DNA of 64,000 bases from Pantoea sp. Lij88 (GTDB lineage: Bacteria; Pseudomonadota; Gammaproteobacteria; Enterobacterales; Enterobacteriaceae). The translations under genes were made by a program, and so were the position numbers. Below, in pieces: positions 55,414 through 64,000 of the stretch. Numbering within the stretch: position 1 is the first letter of the stretch; each line of letters opens with the position of its first letter. Where the stretch lies: NCBI RefSeq assembly GCF_030062155.1, contig NZ_CP118267.1, positions 570,149 through 634,148 on the forward strand. The letters are read 5' to 3'. Under the pieces are notes generated by a model that worked only from the letters and a program-made list of their open reading frames with translations, was not told the origin of the DNA and did not search any database.

Positions 55414-55628
55414 ACTCTCATCCGCATATAACAAAGCGTTTAACGCTGCCAAATCCACAAATAATATGCGGTATTTTCTTTTTTTAAGGTGAAAACCCTG
55501 ATCCACAAGGTTGTCAGGGATTTTATCTGGTTAGTTAGTTTTATGTTTACTGGAGTTGTTGAGCGGACATCCAACGCTGCTGGCTTAAAGCCGGCAGGGT
55601 CACTGGTATTAACGCACAGGAACTGAAC

Positions 55629-57191
55629 ATGCTTTTACGCTCATCCACTCAGGCGGCACGGGATCTCGCACCAGCCTCGAATGCCAGCGGTGCCGAAACG
55701 GCCATTTTTAACGATCAGCAACTGGCGGCCTGGTCTCAGCAGACTCAGGAGGTGCTGGCGCTGATGACCCGCACCGTCACCGGCGTAGAGAAACCCTTCA
55801 GCGGTATTCTGCCCCACGAACTGGCCGCGGAGTTCAGCGAGGTCGATCTCGATCGTCCGCTGGGCAACAACGATGATGCGCTGGCAGAGCTGAGCCAGCT
55901 CTATCTTCGTGACGCGGTCTGGTTCCATCACCCTAAATACCTGGCGCACCTGAACTGCCCGGTCGTCCTGCCCTCGCTAATGGCAGAGCAGATTATGGCG
56001 GCGGTGAACAGCTCGGTCGATACCTGGGATCAGAGCGCAGGCGGTACGCTGATTGAGCAGAAAGTGATCGACTGGACGCTGGGCCGTATTGGTCTGCCAG
56101 CCGGTTCGGATGGAATCTTCACCAGCGGCGGCACCCAATCCAACCTGATGGCCATGCTGCTGGCCCGTGACAGCTGGTGTGCGGCACATCATCCGGGCCA
56201 CCTGATTAAACACCGTGGCCTGCCTGAGACCGCATCCAGATGGCGGGTGTTTACCTCAAAACTCAGCCACTTCAGCATTCAGAAATCGATGGCGATTCTG
56301 GGGCTGGGTTATGACGCGGTTATCGCCGTTGATCACGATGACCATTACCGCATGGACGCAGAATGTCTGGCGCAGGAAATCGAGCGCTGCCTCAGTGAAG
56401 GGCTGATCCCGATTGCCGTGGTTGCCACTAGTGGCACCACCGATTTTGGCAGCATCGATCCGCTGCCAGCAATTGGCCGTCTCTGTGACGATTACGGTTT
56501 ATGGATGCACGTTGATGCCGCCTATGGCTGCGGCCTGCTGGTCTCTGAAAATCACCGTTCACGCCTGAATGGCATCGAACGTGCAGATTCCGTGACCGTC
56601 GATTATCACAAATCGTTCTTCCAGACCGTTAGCTGCGGCGCGTTTTTTGTGCGTGACAGCCAGAATCTGAAGCATGTCACGCATCATGCGGATTACCTGA
56701 ATCCGCTCAGCGCGCAGCAGGAAGGCACACCCAATCTGGTCAACAAAAGTATTCAGACCACCCGCCGTTTTGATGCGCTGAAAATGTGGCTGACGCTGCG
56801 TGTGATGGGCCCGGCGGCGCTGGGTGATGCCTTCGATACTCTGATCGATCTGACGCAGGCCGCGCACCAGTTGTTAACTGCGCATCCTGCCATCGAAGTG
56901 CTGCATGCGCCTGAGCTGACTACCCAGATTTTCCGCTACGTTCCCGGCAAACATGCCAGCGATGCGCAGATCGACGAGATCAACGCCGCAATCCGTAAAG
57001 CGCTGTTCCGCTCCGGTAATGCGGTGATCGCCGGAACCAAAGTCGATGGACGTCAGTACCTGAAATTCACCCTGTTGAATCCCACCACCACCATCGCCGA
57101 CATCGAAGATGTGTTGAGCCTGATTGCGCATTATGGCCGCGAGCAGGTTCGTGCCTCTGCGCTGAACGCGGCGAATCAGGGAGCGATCTGA
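55629..57191 (+). CDS. dfoJ: lysine decarboxylase of desferrioxamine synthesis, DfoJ
   Basis: A 520-residue PLP-dependent decarboxylase of group II (glutamate/aromatic amino acid decarboxylase fold, as in DesA). The PLP Lys is in SVTVDYHKSFFQTVSCG, preceded by HVDAAYGCG with the Asp that holds the pyridine ring, and FTSGGTQSNLMAML. It converts L-lysine to cadaverine, the first step of hydroxamate siderophore synthesis. It is the first gene of dfoJACS: the next gene starts one base after the stop. The start ATG follows AGGAACTGAAC. Fur control is likely from the box upstream. Confidence 0.93.
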   Translation: MLLRSSTQAARDLAPASNASGAETAIFNDQQLAAWSQQTQEVLALMTRTVTGVEKPFSGILPHELAAEFSEVDLDRPLGNNDDALAELSQLYLRDAVWFHHPKYLAHLNCPVVLPSLMAEQIMAAVNSSVDTWDQSAGGTLIEQKVIDWTLGRIGLPAGSDGIFTSGGTQSNLMAMLLARDSWCAAHHPGHLIKHRGLPETASRWRVFTSKLSHFSIQKSMAILGLGYDAVIAVDHDDHYRMDAECLAQEIERCLSEGLIPIAVVATSGTTDFGSIDPLPAIGRLCDDYGLWMHVDAAYGCGLLVSENHRSRLNGIERADSVTVDYHKSFFQTVSCGAFFVRDSQNLKHVTHHADYLNPLSAQQEGTPNLVNKSIQTTRRFDALKMWLTLRVMGPAALGDAFDTLIDLTQAAHQLLTAHPAIEVLHAPELTTQIFRYVPGKHASDAQIDEINAAIRKALFRSGNAVIAGTKVDGRQYLKFTLLNPTTTIADIEDVLSLIAHYGREQVRASALNAANQGAI

Positions 57192-57192
57192 A

Positions 57193-58485
57193 ATGAATAA
57201 TCCTGTTTACGATTTTATTGGTATCGGCATTGGCCCCTTCAACCTGAGCCTGGCCTGTCTCAGTGAGCCGGTTGAGGGGCTGAACGGTATTTTCCTGGAT
57301 GAGAATCCGGGTTTTGACTGGCACACCGGCATGATGCTGGAAAGCGCGCATCTGCAGACGCCGTTCATGGCCGACCTGGTGACGCTCGCCGATCCGACCA
57401 GTCCTTACAGTTTGCTCAACTACATGAAGGAAAAGGGAAAGTTATACTCTTTTTATATCCGTGAAGACTTCTTCCTGATGCGCAAAGAGTATAACCAGTA
57501 CTGCCAGTGGGCCAGCTCACGGCTCTCCAATCTGCGCTGGAACAGCCACGTCGAATATGTCAGCTACGATGAGGCGGCCGGGATCTATCACCTCCAGGTG
57601 ACCGATACTCGCAGCGGTGAGAAGCAGCGCTATCAGGCACGTCATCTGGTCCTCGGTACCGGGCCTAAGGCCTGGATGCCGGCGTGCAGCCAGCCGCACC
57701 GTCAGCGCCTGACTCACTCCAGCCACTATCTGGTCAACAAAGCGGAACTGCAGCAGAAGCGTTCGATCACCGTGCTGGGCAGCGGCCAGAGCGCGGCGGA
57801 AATCTACTACGACCTGCTGACCGATATCGACCGCTTTGGCTATCAGCTCAACTGGATCACCCGCGCGCCACGCTTCTATCCGCTGGAGTACACCAAGCTG
57901 ACGCTGGAGATGACGTCGCCAGAGTGGGTCGACTATTTCCACGCCCTGCCCGCCAGTAAACGCGATGAACTGAATGCGCGGCATAAAAACCTCTATAAGG
58001 GGATTAACAGCAGCTTAATCAATGACATTTACGACCTGATGTATGTCAAACAGCTCGACGGGGATCTCAACGTCAACCTCTTTACCCACTCGGCGCTGAC
58101 CGCGATGCGCTGGCTGCCGCAGGGAGAGTTCGAGCTGACGCTGCATCAGGAGGAGCAGGATTGCACCTTCACCCGCCGGACCGAAGGACTGGTGATGGCG
58201 ACCGGCTATCACTACCAGCCACCGATGTTTTTAGAAGGCATCCACGCCCGCCTGCGCTGGGACGACAAAGGGCGTTATGACGTGCAGCGCAACTACAGCA
58301 TCGACCATAACAATCAGATCTTCGTGCAGAATGCCGAGCTGCATACCCACGGCTTTGTCACGCCGGATCTCGGCATGGCCTGCTACCGCAACTCGGTGCT
58401 GCTGCGTGAACTGACCGGACGCGAGGTCTATCCGATCGAGCGTCAGATCGCCTTCCAGACTTTCCCGGCTAAATCGGAGCACTGA
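57193..58485 (+). CDS. dfoA: cadaverine N-monooxygenase, DfoA
   Basis: A 430-residue flavin N-hydroxylase of the lysine/ornithine monooxygenase family (IucD, DesB, AlcA). It has FAD motif FIGIGIGPFNLSLAC, NADPH motif VLGSGQSAAEIYYDLL and the C-terminal ATGYHYQPP. It hydroxylates one amino group of cadaverine to N-hydroxycadaverine with NADPH and oxygen. Spacing to dfoJ and dfoC is one base on each side, so translation is tightly coupled. Cytoplasmic. Confidence 0.94.
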   Translation: MNNPVYDFIGIGIGPFNLSLACLSEPVEGLNGIFLDENPGFDWHTGMMLESAHLQTPFMADLVTLADPTSPYSLLNYMKEKGKLYSFYIREDFFLMRKEYNQYCQWASSRLSNLRWNSHVEYVSYDEAAGIYHLQVTDTRSGEKQRYQARHLVLGTGPKAWMPACSQPHRQRLTHSSHYLVNKAELQQKRSITVLGSGQSAAEIYYDLLTDIDRFGYQLNWITRAPRFYPLEYTKLTLEMTSPEWVDYFHALPASKRDELNARHKNLYKGINSSLINDIYDLMYVKQLDGDLNVNLFTHSALTAMRWLPQGEFELTLHQEEQDCTFTRRTEGLVMATGYHYQPPMFLEGIHARLRWDDKGRYDVQRNYSIDHNNQIFVQNAELHTHGFVTPDLGMACYRNSVLLRELTGREVYPIERQIAFQTFPAKSEH

Positions 58486-58486
58486 G

Positions 58487-60838
58487 ATGAAATCAATACT
58501 GTTCAGTGCGGCCCGTCCCGCAGGCCAGTTTACCTTGAGACCCATGCTGGAGAGCGATGCGCCGCTGATCCACAGTTGGGTGACCCGCGATTACGCCCGC
58601 TTCTGGGGGATGCAGCAGCAGAGCCTGAACCAGGTTGCGGAGTTCTATCAGACGCTGACCGCATCCGATCCCCATGCCGCGCTGATTGGCTGCTGCAACG
58701 ACGAGCCCGTCTGCCTGATTGAATGCTATCGCGCCTGCGACGATGAGGTCGGCAGGTTCTATCCGGCCGCGCCCGATGATTACGGCATGCACATTCTGAT
58801 CGCCCCGGCCAGCCAGCCGATTAAAGCCTTCAGCTGGCAGGTCTTCACGCTGGTGATGGACTACATGTTCAGCCGCCCCGAGGTGAAGCGCGTTGTGGTG
58901 GAGCCGGACGTGCGCAATGAAAAAATTCACGTGTTGAATAAACGCGCCGGATTCCGCTATCAGCACACCATCGATATGGGCCATAAAACTGCCTGGCTGG
59001 CCTTTTGCCAGCGGGAAGATTATCAACACGCGTTACAGCAGGAGTCGCAGACTATGAACACCCCCTCTTCACTGACCGACGGCACGCATCTGACGGGCGA
59101 CAACTGGACGCAGGCAAACCGCATGCTGATTCGCAAAGCGATTGCCGAATTCGCGCATGAGAAAATCATTACCCCGCAGGCGTCAGGTGATGGCGGCTAT
59201 CAGCTGGCCGTGCCGGGCGGTGAAGCGACCTACCATTTCCGGGCGGCACGGCTGGCGCTGGATCACTGGGAAATCGACGTGGATTCGCTGCGTAAGCAGG
59301 AGAACGGCCACGATCTGCCCCTGAATGCCCTGAAGTTTATCGTGGAGTTCAATGGAGAGATCGGGATTCCGCAGTCGCTGCTCGCGACTTACATGGAAGA
59401 GATCAGCAGCACCCTGTGCAGCAGCGTCTATAAGCTGCAGAAGAATAATCCCGACAGCCAGGCGCTGGTCGCAGCCGACTTCCAGACTGTGGAAGCGGCG
59501 ATGACGGAAGGCCATCCCTGCTTTGTCGCCAACAATGGCCGTATTGGCTTTGATGCGCAGGATTATCTGGCCTATGCGCCGGAAGCCGCCGCGCCCGTTC
59601 ACCTCATCTGGGTCGCCGTTCACCGCCGCAACGCCCATTTCTCCAGCCTCAGTGAGCTGAGCTATGAGCAGCTGATGCGTGATGAGCTGGGCGACACCAC
59701 CGTGAAACAGTTCAATGCTCAACTGGTGGACAAAGGGCTGGCGGTTGAAGACTACATCCTGATGCCGGTGCATCCATGGCAGTGGCAGAACAAACTGCTG
59801 ACCGTGTTTGCAGCGGACATCGCCAGTCACGATATCGTTTATCTTGGCACCGGCGACGATGCTTACCAGGCCCAGCAGTCTATCCGCACTTTCTTTAACC
59901 GCAGCCAGCCCTCAAAACGTTATGTGAAAACCGCGTTGTCGGTGCTGAACATGGGCTTTATGCGCGGTCTGTCGCCCTACTATATGGCGACAACGCCGGC
60001 CATTAATGGCTGGCTGGAACAGCTGGTAGCAAATGATGCCTGGCTGCAACGCTGTGATTTCCGCGTCCTGCGCGAAGTCGCCTCCGTCGGCTATCACAAC
60101 CGCTACTACGAGCAGGCGATCAAAGGCGATTCCGCCTACAAAAAGATGTTTGCTGCGCTGTGGCGGGATAATCCTGCCGCCAGCCTGCAATCCGGTCAGC
60201 GTCTGATGACCATGGCCTCATTCCTGCACGTCGATCACCACCAGCAGGCTCTGCTGCCCGCACTGATCGCAGACTCCGGTTTGCCCGCGGATCAGTGGAT
60301 AGCGCGCTATCTGACCTGCTATCTCAGTCCGCTGCTGCACTGCTTCTATCAGCATGACCTGGTGTTTATGCCCCACGGCGAAAACCTGATCATGCTGCTG
60401 GAAAACAACGTGCCGGTCAGTGCGTATATGAAGGATATCGGCGAAGAGATCGCCGTCATGAACCCGGACGCGGTGCTGCCGGAAGGGGTACAGCGTCTGG
60501 CGGTCGATGTGCCGGAGAACCTCAAATTACTGTCGATCTTCACCGATGTGTTTGACTGCATCTTCCGCTTTATCAGCGCGATCCTGCATCAGTCAGGAAC
60601 GCTGCCGGAAGAGGCGTTCTGGCAGGCGGTGGCGCAGTGCGTGAAGGATTACCAGAATGCGCACCCGGAGCATGCCACTAAGTTCGCGCGCTATGACATG
60701 TTCGCGCCGGAGTTTACCCGCTCCTGCCTGAACCGCCTGCAGCTGGCGAACAATCAGCAGATGATTAACCTCTCTGATCCTGCCGAGAACCTTAAGTTTG
60801 CTGGCACGCTGATCAACCCGATTGCCCGCTGGCGCTAA
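58487..60838 (+). CDS. dfoC: fused acyltransferase / NIS siderophore synthetase, DfoC
   Basis: A 783-residue two-domain enzyme. Residues 1 to about 185 form an IucB/DesC-like GNAT acyltransferase (FTLRPMLESDAPLIHSW; YGMHILIAPASQPIKAF; FRYQHTIDMGHKTA). From about 190 to the end there is an IucA/IucC-type NRPS-independent synthetase (MPVHPWQWQNKL; KTALSVLNMGFMRGLSP; HGENLIMLLENN) with a C-terminal FhuF-like part. It succinylates N-hydroxycadaverine and then joins and cyclises three units with ATP to give desferrioxamine E. Streptomyces has the two activities as separate DesC and DesD; the fusion is the Erwinia/Pantoea form. An internal ATG at 59054, preceded by AGGAG, may allow a shorter second product. 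Confidence 0.94.
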   Translation: MKSILFSAARPAGQFTLRPMLESDAPLIHSWVTRDYARFWGMQQQSLNQVAEFYQTLTASDPHAALIGCCNDEPVCLIECYRACDDEVGRFYPAAPDDYGMHILIAPASQPIKAFSWQVFTLVMDYMFSRPEVKRVVVEPDVRNEKIHVLNKRAGFRYQHTIDMGHKTAWLAFCQREDYQHALQQESQTMNTPSSLTDGTHLTGDNWTQANRMLIRKAIAEFAHEKIITPQASGDGGYQLAVPGGEATYHFRAARLALDHWEIDVDSLRKQENGHDLPLNALKFIVEFNGEIGIPQSLLATYMEEISSTLCSSVYKLQKNNPDSQALVAADFQTVEAAMTEGHPCFVANNGRIGFDAQDYLAYAPEAAAPVHLIWVAVHRRNAHFSSLSELSYEQLMRDELGDTTVKQFNAQLVDKGLAVEDYILMPVHPWQWQNKLLTVFAADIASHDIVYLGTGDDAYQAQQSIRTFFNRSQPSKRYVKTALSVLNMGFMRGLSPYYMATTPAINGWLEQLVANDAWLQRCDFRVLREVASVGYHNRYYEQAIKGDSAYKKMFAALWRDNPAASLQSGQRLMTMASFLHVDHHQQALLPALIADSGLPADQWIARYLTCYLSPLLHCFYQHDLVFMPHGENLIMLLENNVPVSAYMKDIGEEIAVMNPDAVLPEGVQRLAVDVPENLKLLSIFTDVFDCIFRFISAILHQSGTLPEEAFWQAVAQCVKDYQNAHPEHATKFARYDMFAPEFTRSCLNRLQLANNQQMINLSDPAENLKFAGTLINPIARWR

Positions 60839-60862
60839 TCGTTACACTGTCACTCATAGAAT

Positions 60863-60888
60863 GCGGTCACTCGGGTGGCCGCTTTTTT
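60863..60888 (+). terminator. intrinsic terminator between dfoC and dfoS
   Basis: GCGGTCAC-TCGG-GTGGCCGC (one G-U pair) followed by six T, starting 25 bases after the dfoC stop. It lies inside the dfoJACS cluster and should lower expression of dfoS relative to the biosynthetic genes. Confidence 0.85.
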
Positions 60889-60913
60889 CATGGTTTTATT
60901 GCAGGAATTCGTA

Positions 60914-62143
60914 ATGGCTTCTTTTTTACCGGTGGCGCAACTGACCCGCCGACATCTTATCTTCCCGCTGTCGCTGGTGTTATTTGAGTTCGCCACCTAT
61001 ATCGCCCATGACATGATCCAGCCGGGCATGCTGCTGGTGACGCAGGAATTTAAGGTGGGCCCGGAATGGGTGTCCACCTCGCTGACCGCCTATCTGGCCG
61101 GGGGGATTCTGCTGCAGTGGCTGCTGGGTCCGCTCTCGGATCGTATCGGTCGGCGTCCGGTGCTGCTCAGCGGCGTGGCGTTTTTTATGCTTTCCTGCAT
61201 CGCGACCCACTGGGTGCAAAGCATTGAGCAGTTTGTCCTGCTGCGGTTCCTGCAGGGGATCAGCCTCTGCTTTATCGGTGCAGTAGGTTACGCGGCAGTG
61301 CAGGAGGCGTTCACGGAGTCGCTCAGTATCAAAATGATGGCGCTGATGGCTAACGTCGCCCTGCTGGCCCCACTGGCCGGTCCGCTGGCGGGCGCGGCTT
61401 TTCTGACCGTAGGTGAGTGGCGCACCCTGTTCTGGCTGATTGGTGCTGTCGCGGCGCTGTCACTGGCCGGATTATGGTATGCCATGCCTGAAACGGCGGG
61501 CGATCGTCAGAAACCGCTGTCGCTGCGATCGATAATCAGCGGTTACGCGGCATTGCTGAAAGATCGTCAGGTGATGCGCGGTTCGCTGGCCATCGGGCTG
61601 GTCACCGTGCCCTGCATCGCCTGGGTCGCGCTGTCACCCGTCATCTTGATCCACGGCGCGCAGTTCAGCCGCATTGACTATGCGCTGCTGCAGCTGCCGG
61701 TCTTTGCCGCCATGATCGCGGGCAACCTGACGCTGGGGCGATTATCCAGCCGTCTGCCGATTGAACAGCCGATTAGACTGGGTGCCTGGCCGGTGGCGTG
61801 TGGACTGGCCATCGCGGTGACCGCCACCCTGCTGAACCCGCAAAGCTATCTGTGGCTGACCGCCGGAATGAGTCTCTATGGCTTTGGCACCGGGCTGGTT
61901 AACGCCGGACTCTATCGCATGACACTTTTTTCCAGCAGTGCCGGCAAAGGCAGCGTGGCGGCGATGCTGGGGATGGTGAGTATTCTGATTATTGCGCTGG
62001 GCAATGAAGCCGCTAAAACCGCCTATTTCAGTTACGGCACCGGTGGCTTCAGCATGGTGAACCTGATCTGCGGTCTGCTGTGGCTGGGGCTGGTCAGCGC
62101 TTTCCTGCGCGCGGGTCAGCGGAGATTATGCACGGAATCATAA
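60914..62143 (+). CDS. dfoS: MFS siderophore exporter, DfoS
   Basis: A 409-residue major facilitator of the Bcr/CflA type with 12 predicted spans. The ATG at 60914 follows AGGAATTCGTA; an upstream in-frame start overlaps the terminator and is rejected. The loop 2-3 signature is LGPLSDRIGRRPVLLSG. DfoS homologues are placed with desferrioxamine genes in Pantoea and Erwinia and are taken to export the siderophore. Export role is known by position and family, not shown here. An internal terminator separates it from dfoC. The gene is followed by an inverted repeat. Confidence 0.9.
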   Translation: MASFLPVAQLTRRHLIFPLSLVLFEFATYIAHDMIQPGMLLVTQEFKVGPEWVSTSLTAYLAGGILLQWLLGPLSDRIGRRPVLLSGVAFFMLSCIATHWVQSIEQFVLLRFLQGISLCFIGAVGYAAVQEAFTESLSIKMMALMANVALLAPLAGPLAGAAFLTVGEWRTLFWLIGAVAALSLAGLWYAMPETAGDRQKPLSLRSIISGYAALLKDRQVMRGSLAIGLVTVPCIAWVALSPVILIHGAQFSRIDYALLQLPVFAAMIAGNLTLGRLSSRLPIEQPIRLGAWPVACGLAIAVTATLLNPQSYLWLTAGMSLYGFGTGLVNAGLYRMTLFSSSAGKGSVAAMLGMVSILIIALGNEAAKTAYFSYGTGGFSMVNLICGLLWLGLVSAFLRAGQRRLCTES

Positions 62144-62178
62144 TTAACCTGCGGTAAGTAATTAATAAAATAAATCGT

Positions 62179-62207
62179 GGAATGGCAGAACCTTATTTGC
62201 CATTCCG
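62179..62207. terminator. hairpin after dfoS
   Basis: GGAATGGCA / TGCCATTCC with a 10-base AT-rich loop, but no T run. A possible weak terminator or RNA stabiliser. Confidence 0.45.
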
Positions 62208-62353
62208 CAAACGCACAACACCGATTTAATCCCACCCACTCCCGCATTTATTATTTTCAGATAAGCTTTGACCAAATCGTTACTTTATCTGTGTGTTGCG
62301 TCATTCGATGATGATTCCGCCTGCTGAGGCAATTGATAACAAAGGAATTCACC

Positions 62354-63988
62354 ATGAAGACGTTATTTGCCATTAAACCGCGTACACGGACGCTGGTTTT
62401 TACCTTACTTGCCGGGACGCTCACCTTTAACGCCGTGGCCGCGCCGGTCAAAGGCGGGACGCTGATTTATCTGGAACAGCAGGCACATACCAACCTCTAT
62501 CCGCCCGCCGGCGGCTTTTACCCTAATGGCGGCATTCTTAATCAGATCACCGATAAATTAACCTGGCAGAATCCCGAAACGCTGCAGGTTGAACCCTGGA
62601 TTGCAGAAAGCTGGACGACTAACGCAGACAAAACCGAATACACCTTTAAATTACGTCCGGGCGTGACCTTTTCTGATGGCACGCCATTAGATGCGAACGC
62701 GGTAGCGAAAAACTTTGATACCTACGGGCTGGGAAATAAAGCGCTGCGCCTGCCGGTTTCGGAAGTGATTAATAACTACGACCACAGCGAAGTAATCGAT
62801 CCGCTGACGGTGAAGTTCATTTTCAAAAAACCGTCGCCCGGATTTTTACAGGGCACCGCCACGATTGGCTCTGGGCTGGTCTCGCTGAGCACGCTGGCGC
62901 GCAGTTTCGATCAGCTGGGCGATGCGCGTCATATCATCGGCTCCGGGCCATTTGTGGTCAGTGATGAGAAGCTCGGTCGCGAAGTGGATCTGGTCGCGCG
63001 CAAAGATTATCAGTGGGGGCCGAAAAACATCCGGCAGCAGGGCCCGGCTAATCTCGACGCGATTAAAGTGATTGTGACGCCGGAGGACAGCGTGCGCATC
63101 GGTGCACTGCTGGCGGGCCAGGCAGGCCTGATCCGTCAGGTGCAGGCCTACGATGAGAAGCAGGCTAAAGATCAAAACTTCCCGGTCTATGCCGCACCGA
63201 CCCGGGGCGTCAACGACAGTCTGAGCTTCCGACCGGATAATCCGCTGGTCAGCGATATCCGGGTGCGTCAGGCGCTGCTGCATGCCACCAATGCGAAGCA
63301 GGTGGTGGAGACGCTCTTCTCACCCAATTATCCGCAGGCAACCTCCGTCGTCGCAACCACCGCTGCCGGTTACGTCAATCTGGCGGACAAACTCACATTT
63401 GATCTGGCGAAATCGAAGGCATTGCTGGACCAGGCGGGATGGAAACCGGGCGCAGACGGCATCCGCGAGAAAGCGGGTCAGCGCCTGGCATTAACCGTCT
63501 ATGAATCCCTGCCGCAACCGCAGAATAAAGAGGTGCTGCAACTGGTCGCCCAGCAGTGGCGACAGGCGGGCGTTGCGCTTACCGTCAAAGCGGGTGATGC
63601 GGGCAGCAAAACGCTGGATAACCTTGATCCCCTCAAAACGCCGCTGAACGTGACCGAAGTGGGCCGCGCCGATCCCGATGTCATTAAGAGCAGCTTCTAC
63701 CCGGCCAACCGCGACAACCTGCTGCAGAAAGGAGGTTCCAGCGACAAAGTGAAAAACTTCCGCGACGACAAACTGAATGCGCTGCTGGTGGCTGTCTCTT
63801 CCGAAGTTGACCCGGCAAAACGGCTGCAGCTGACCGGTGATGTTCAGCGCTATCTGCTGGACCAGGCCTATGTGATTCCGATCTTCGAAGAACCGCAGGT
63901 TTATGCGGGCGCGCCCTCGCTGAAAGGGGTCAGTTTTGAAGCGGTAGGCCGTCCGGCACTCTATGGTGCCTGGCTGGAAAAACAGTAA
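62354..63988 (+). CDS. peptide/nickel-type ABC substrate-binding protein (TIGR04028-like)
   Basis: A 544-residue family 5 binding protein (DppA/OppA/NikA fold); the ATG at 62354 follows AAAGGAATTCACC. The signal peptide ends near AVAA. Motifs: GGTLIYLEQQAHTNLYPPAGGFYPNGG, in parts, then TWQNPETLQVEPWIAESW, YTFKLRPGVTFSDGTP with the DGTP family mark, and FRPDNPLVSDIRVRQALLHA. It opens an ABC importer operon that continues beyond the window: the last 12 bases contain GGAGGTGA, a strong ribosome site for the next gene, probably a permease. The ligand is unknown; oligopeptide, metal or glutathione-like compounds are possible. It is probably not part of dfoJACS. Confidence 0.88.
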   Translation: MKTLFAIKPRTRTLVFTLLAGTLTFNAVAAPVKGGTLIYLEQQAHTNLYPPAGGFYPNGGILNQITDKLTWQNPETLQVEPWIAESWTTNADKTEYTFKLRPGVTFSDGTPLDANAVAKNFDTYGLGNKALRLPVSEVINNYDHSEVIDPLTVKFIFKKPSPGFLQGTATIGSGLVSLSTLARSFDQLGDARHIIGSGPFVVSDEKLGREVDLVARKDYQWGPKNIRQQGPANLDAIKVIVTPEDSVRIGALLAGQAGLIRQVQAYDEKQAKDQNFPVYAAPTRGVNDSLSFRPDNPLVSDIRVRQALLHATNAKQVVETLFSPNYPQATSVVATTAAGYVNLADKLTFDLAKSKALLDQAGWKPGADGIREKAGQRLALTVYESLPQPQNKEVLQLVAQQWRQAGVALTVKAGDAGSKTLDNLDPLKTPLNVTEVGRADPDVIKSSFYPANRDNLLQKGGSSDKVKNFRDDKLNALLVAVSSEVDPAKRLQLTGDVQRYLLDQAYVIPIFEEPQVYAGAPSLKGVSFEAVGRPALYGAWLEKQ

Positions 63989-64000
63989 CCGGAGGTGAAG

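Overview
The window looks like chromosome or large-plasmid DNA of a plant- or environment-associated member of the Erwiniaceae, most probably Pantoea or a close relative. The evidence is the enterobacterial gene style (a YebG homologue with a perfect LexA box, BglG/BglF antitermination, a YqjC-type DUF1090 protein, Fur and SOS boxes of Escherichia type) and the dfoJACS desferrioxamine operon with its fused DfoC, as known from Pantoea and Erwinia. No replication, partition, tRNA, rRNA, IS or CRISPR sequence was seen, so chromosome and megaplasmid cannot be told apart. Most of the window is accessory nutrient-acquisition DNA with little mobile debris.

Layout. 1-7.6 kb: a periplasmic peroxiredoxin cut by the window edge, a secreted DUF4432 protein, a ParDE toxin-antitoxin pair with its operator palindrome, a Nudix hydrolase, an orphan amino-acid binding protein with a DUF2817 peptidase-like enzyme, and a 2OG-Fe(II) oxygenase divergent from a LysR regulator. 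7.6-15.5 kb: a six-gene minus-strand guanidine operon (ABC importer, two DUF1989 subunits, biotin-dependent carboxylase) behind a guanidine-I riboswitch whose 3' part overlaps an intrinsic terminator. No allophanate hydrolase is present. 15.7-25 kb: single genes (orphan binding proteins, DJ-1, cupin, orphan phage antirepressor, type II lumazine synthase, NTF2-like protein, lipoprotein, MerR-like regulator, DUF1090 protein, glutamate dehydrogenase). 25-31.5 kb: a ROK repressor divergent from a sugar ABC importer operon that includes a PfkB kinase. 31.6-35.2 kb: a chemoreceptor, a 34-residue membrane protein gene and a Fic protein preceded by an array of TGAGCC repeats. 35.2-41.2 kb: a beta-glucoside regulon (6-phospho-beta-glucosidase, PTS EIIBCA, BglG, OprB-type porin) with three RAT/terminator antitermination sites.

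41.6-43.5 kb: yebG, then a two-gene HAM1-like/SIR2 module with overlapping start and stop codons. The pair resembles the sensor-effector half (KomB/KomC) of the Kongming anti-phage system but has no KomA deaminase beside it, and the HAM1 protein has lost its catalytic Asp and the His of its SHR motif. This is the best candidate for an undescribed system here. 43.7-51.4 kb: an eight-gene operon (two related binding proteins, permease, ATPase, GNAT acetyltransferase, two flavin monooxygenases, M20 deacetylase). It matches the Bacillus yxe pathway that salvages cysteine from S-(2-succino)cysteine or related S-alkyl cysteines. 51.7-55.1 kb: a GntR/UTRA regulator divergent from an ascorbate-family PTS (EIIA, EIIB, EIIC) without catabolic genes. 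55.4-62.2 kb: a Fur box and dfoJACS. 62.3 kb to the end: the first gene of a peptide/nickel-type ABC importer.

Taken together, the genes describe a scavenger: guanidine nitrogen, S-modified cysteine sulfur, plant beta-glucosides and other sugars, and ferric iron. Two small conflict-type modules (ParDE, HAM1-SIR2) and a Fic protein lie between the metabolic operons. All functions are assigned by eye from family knowledge. No database search was run.
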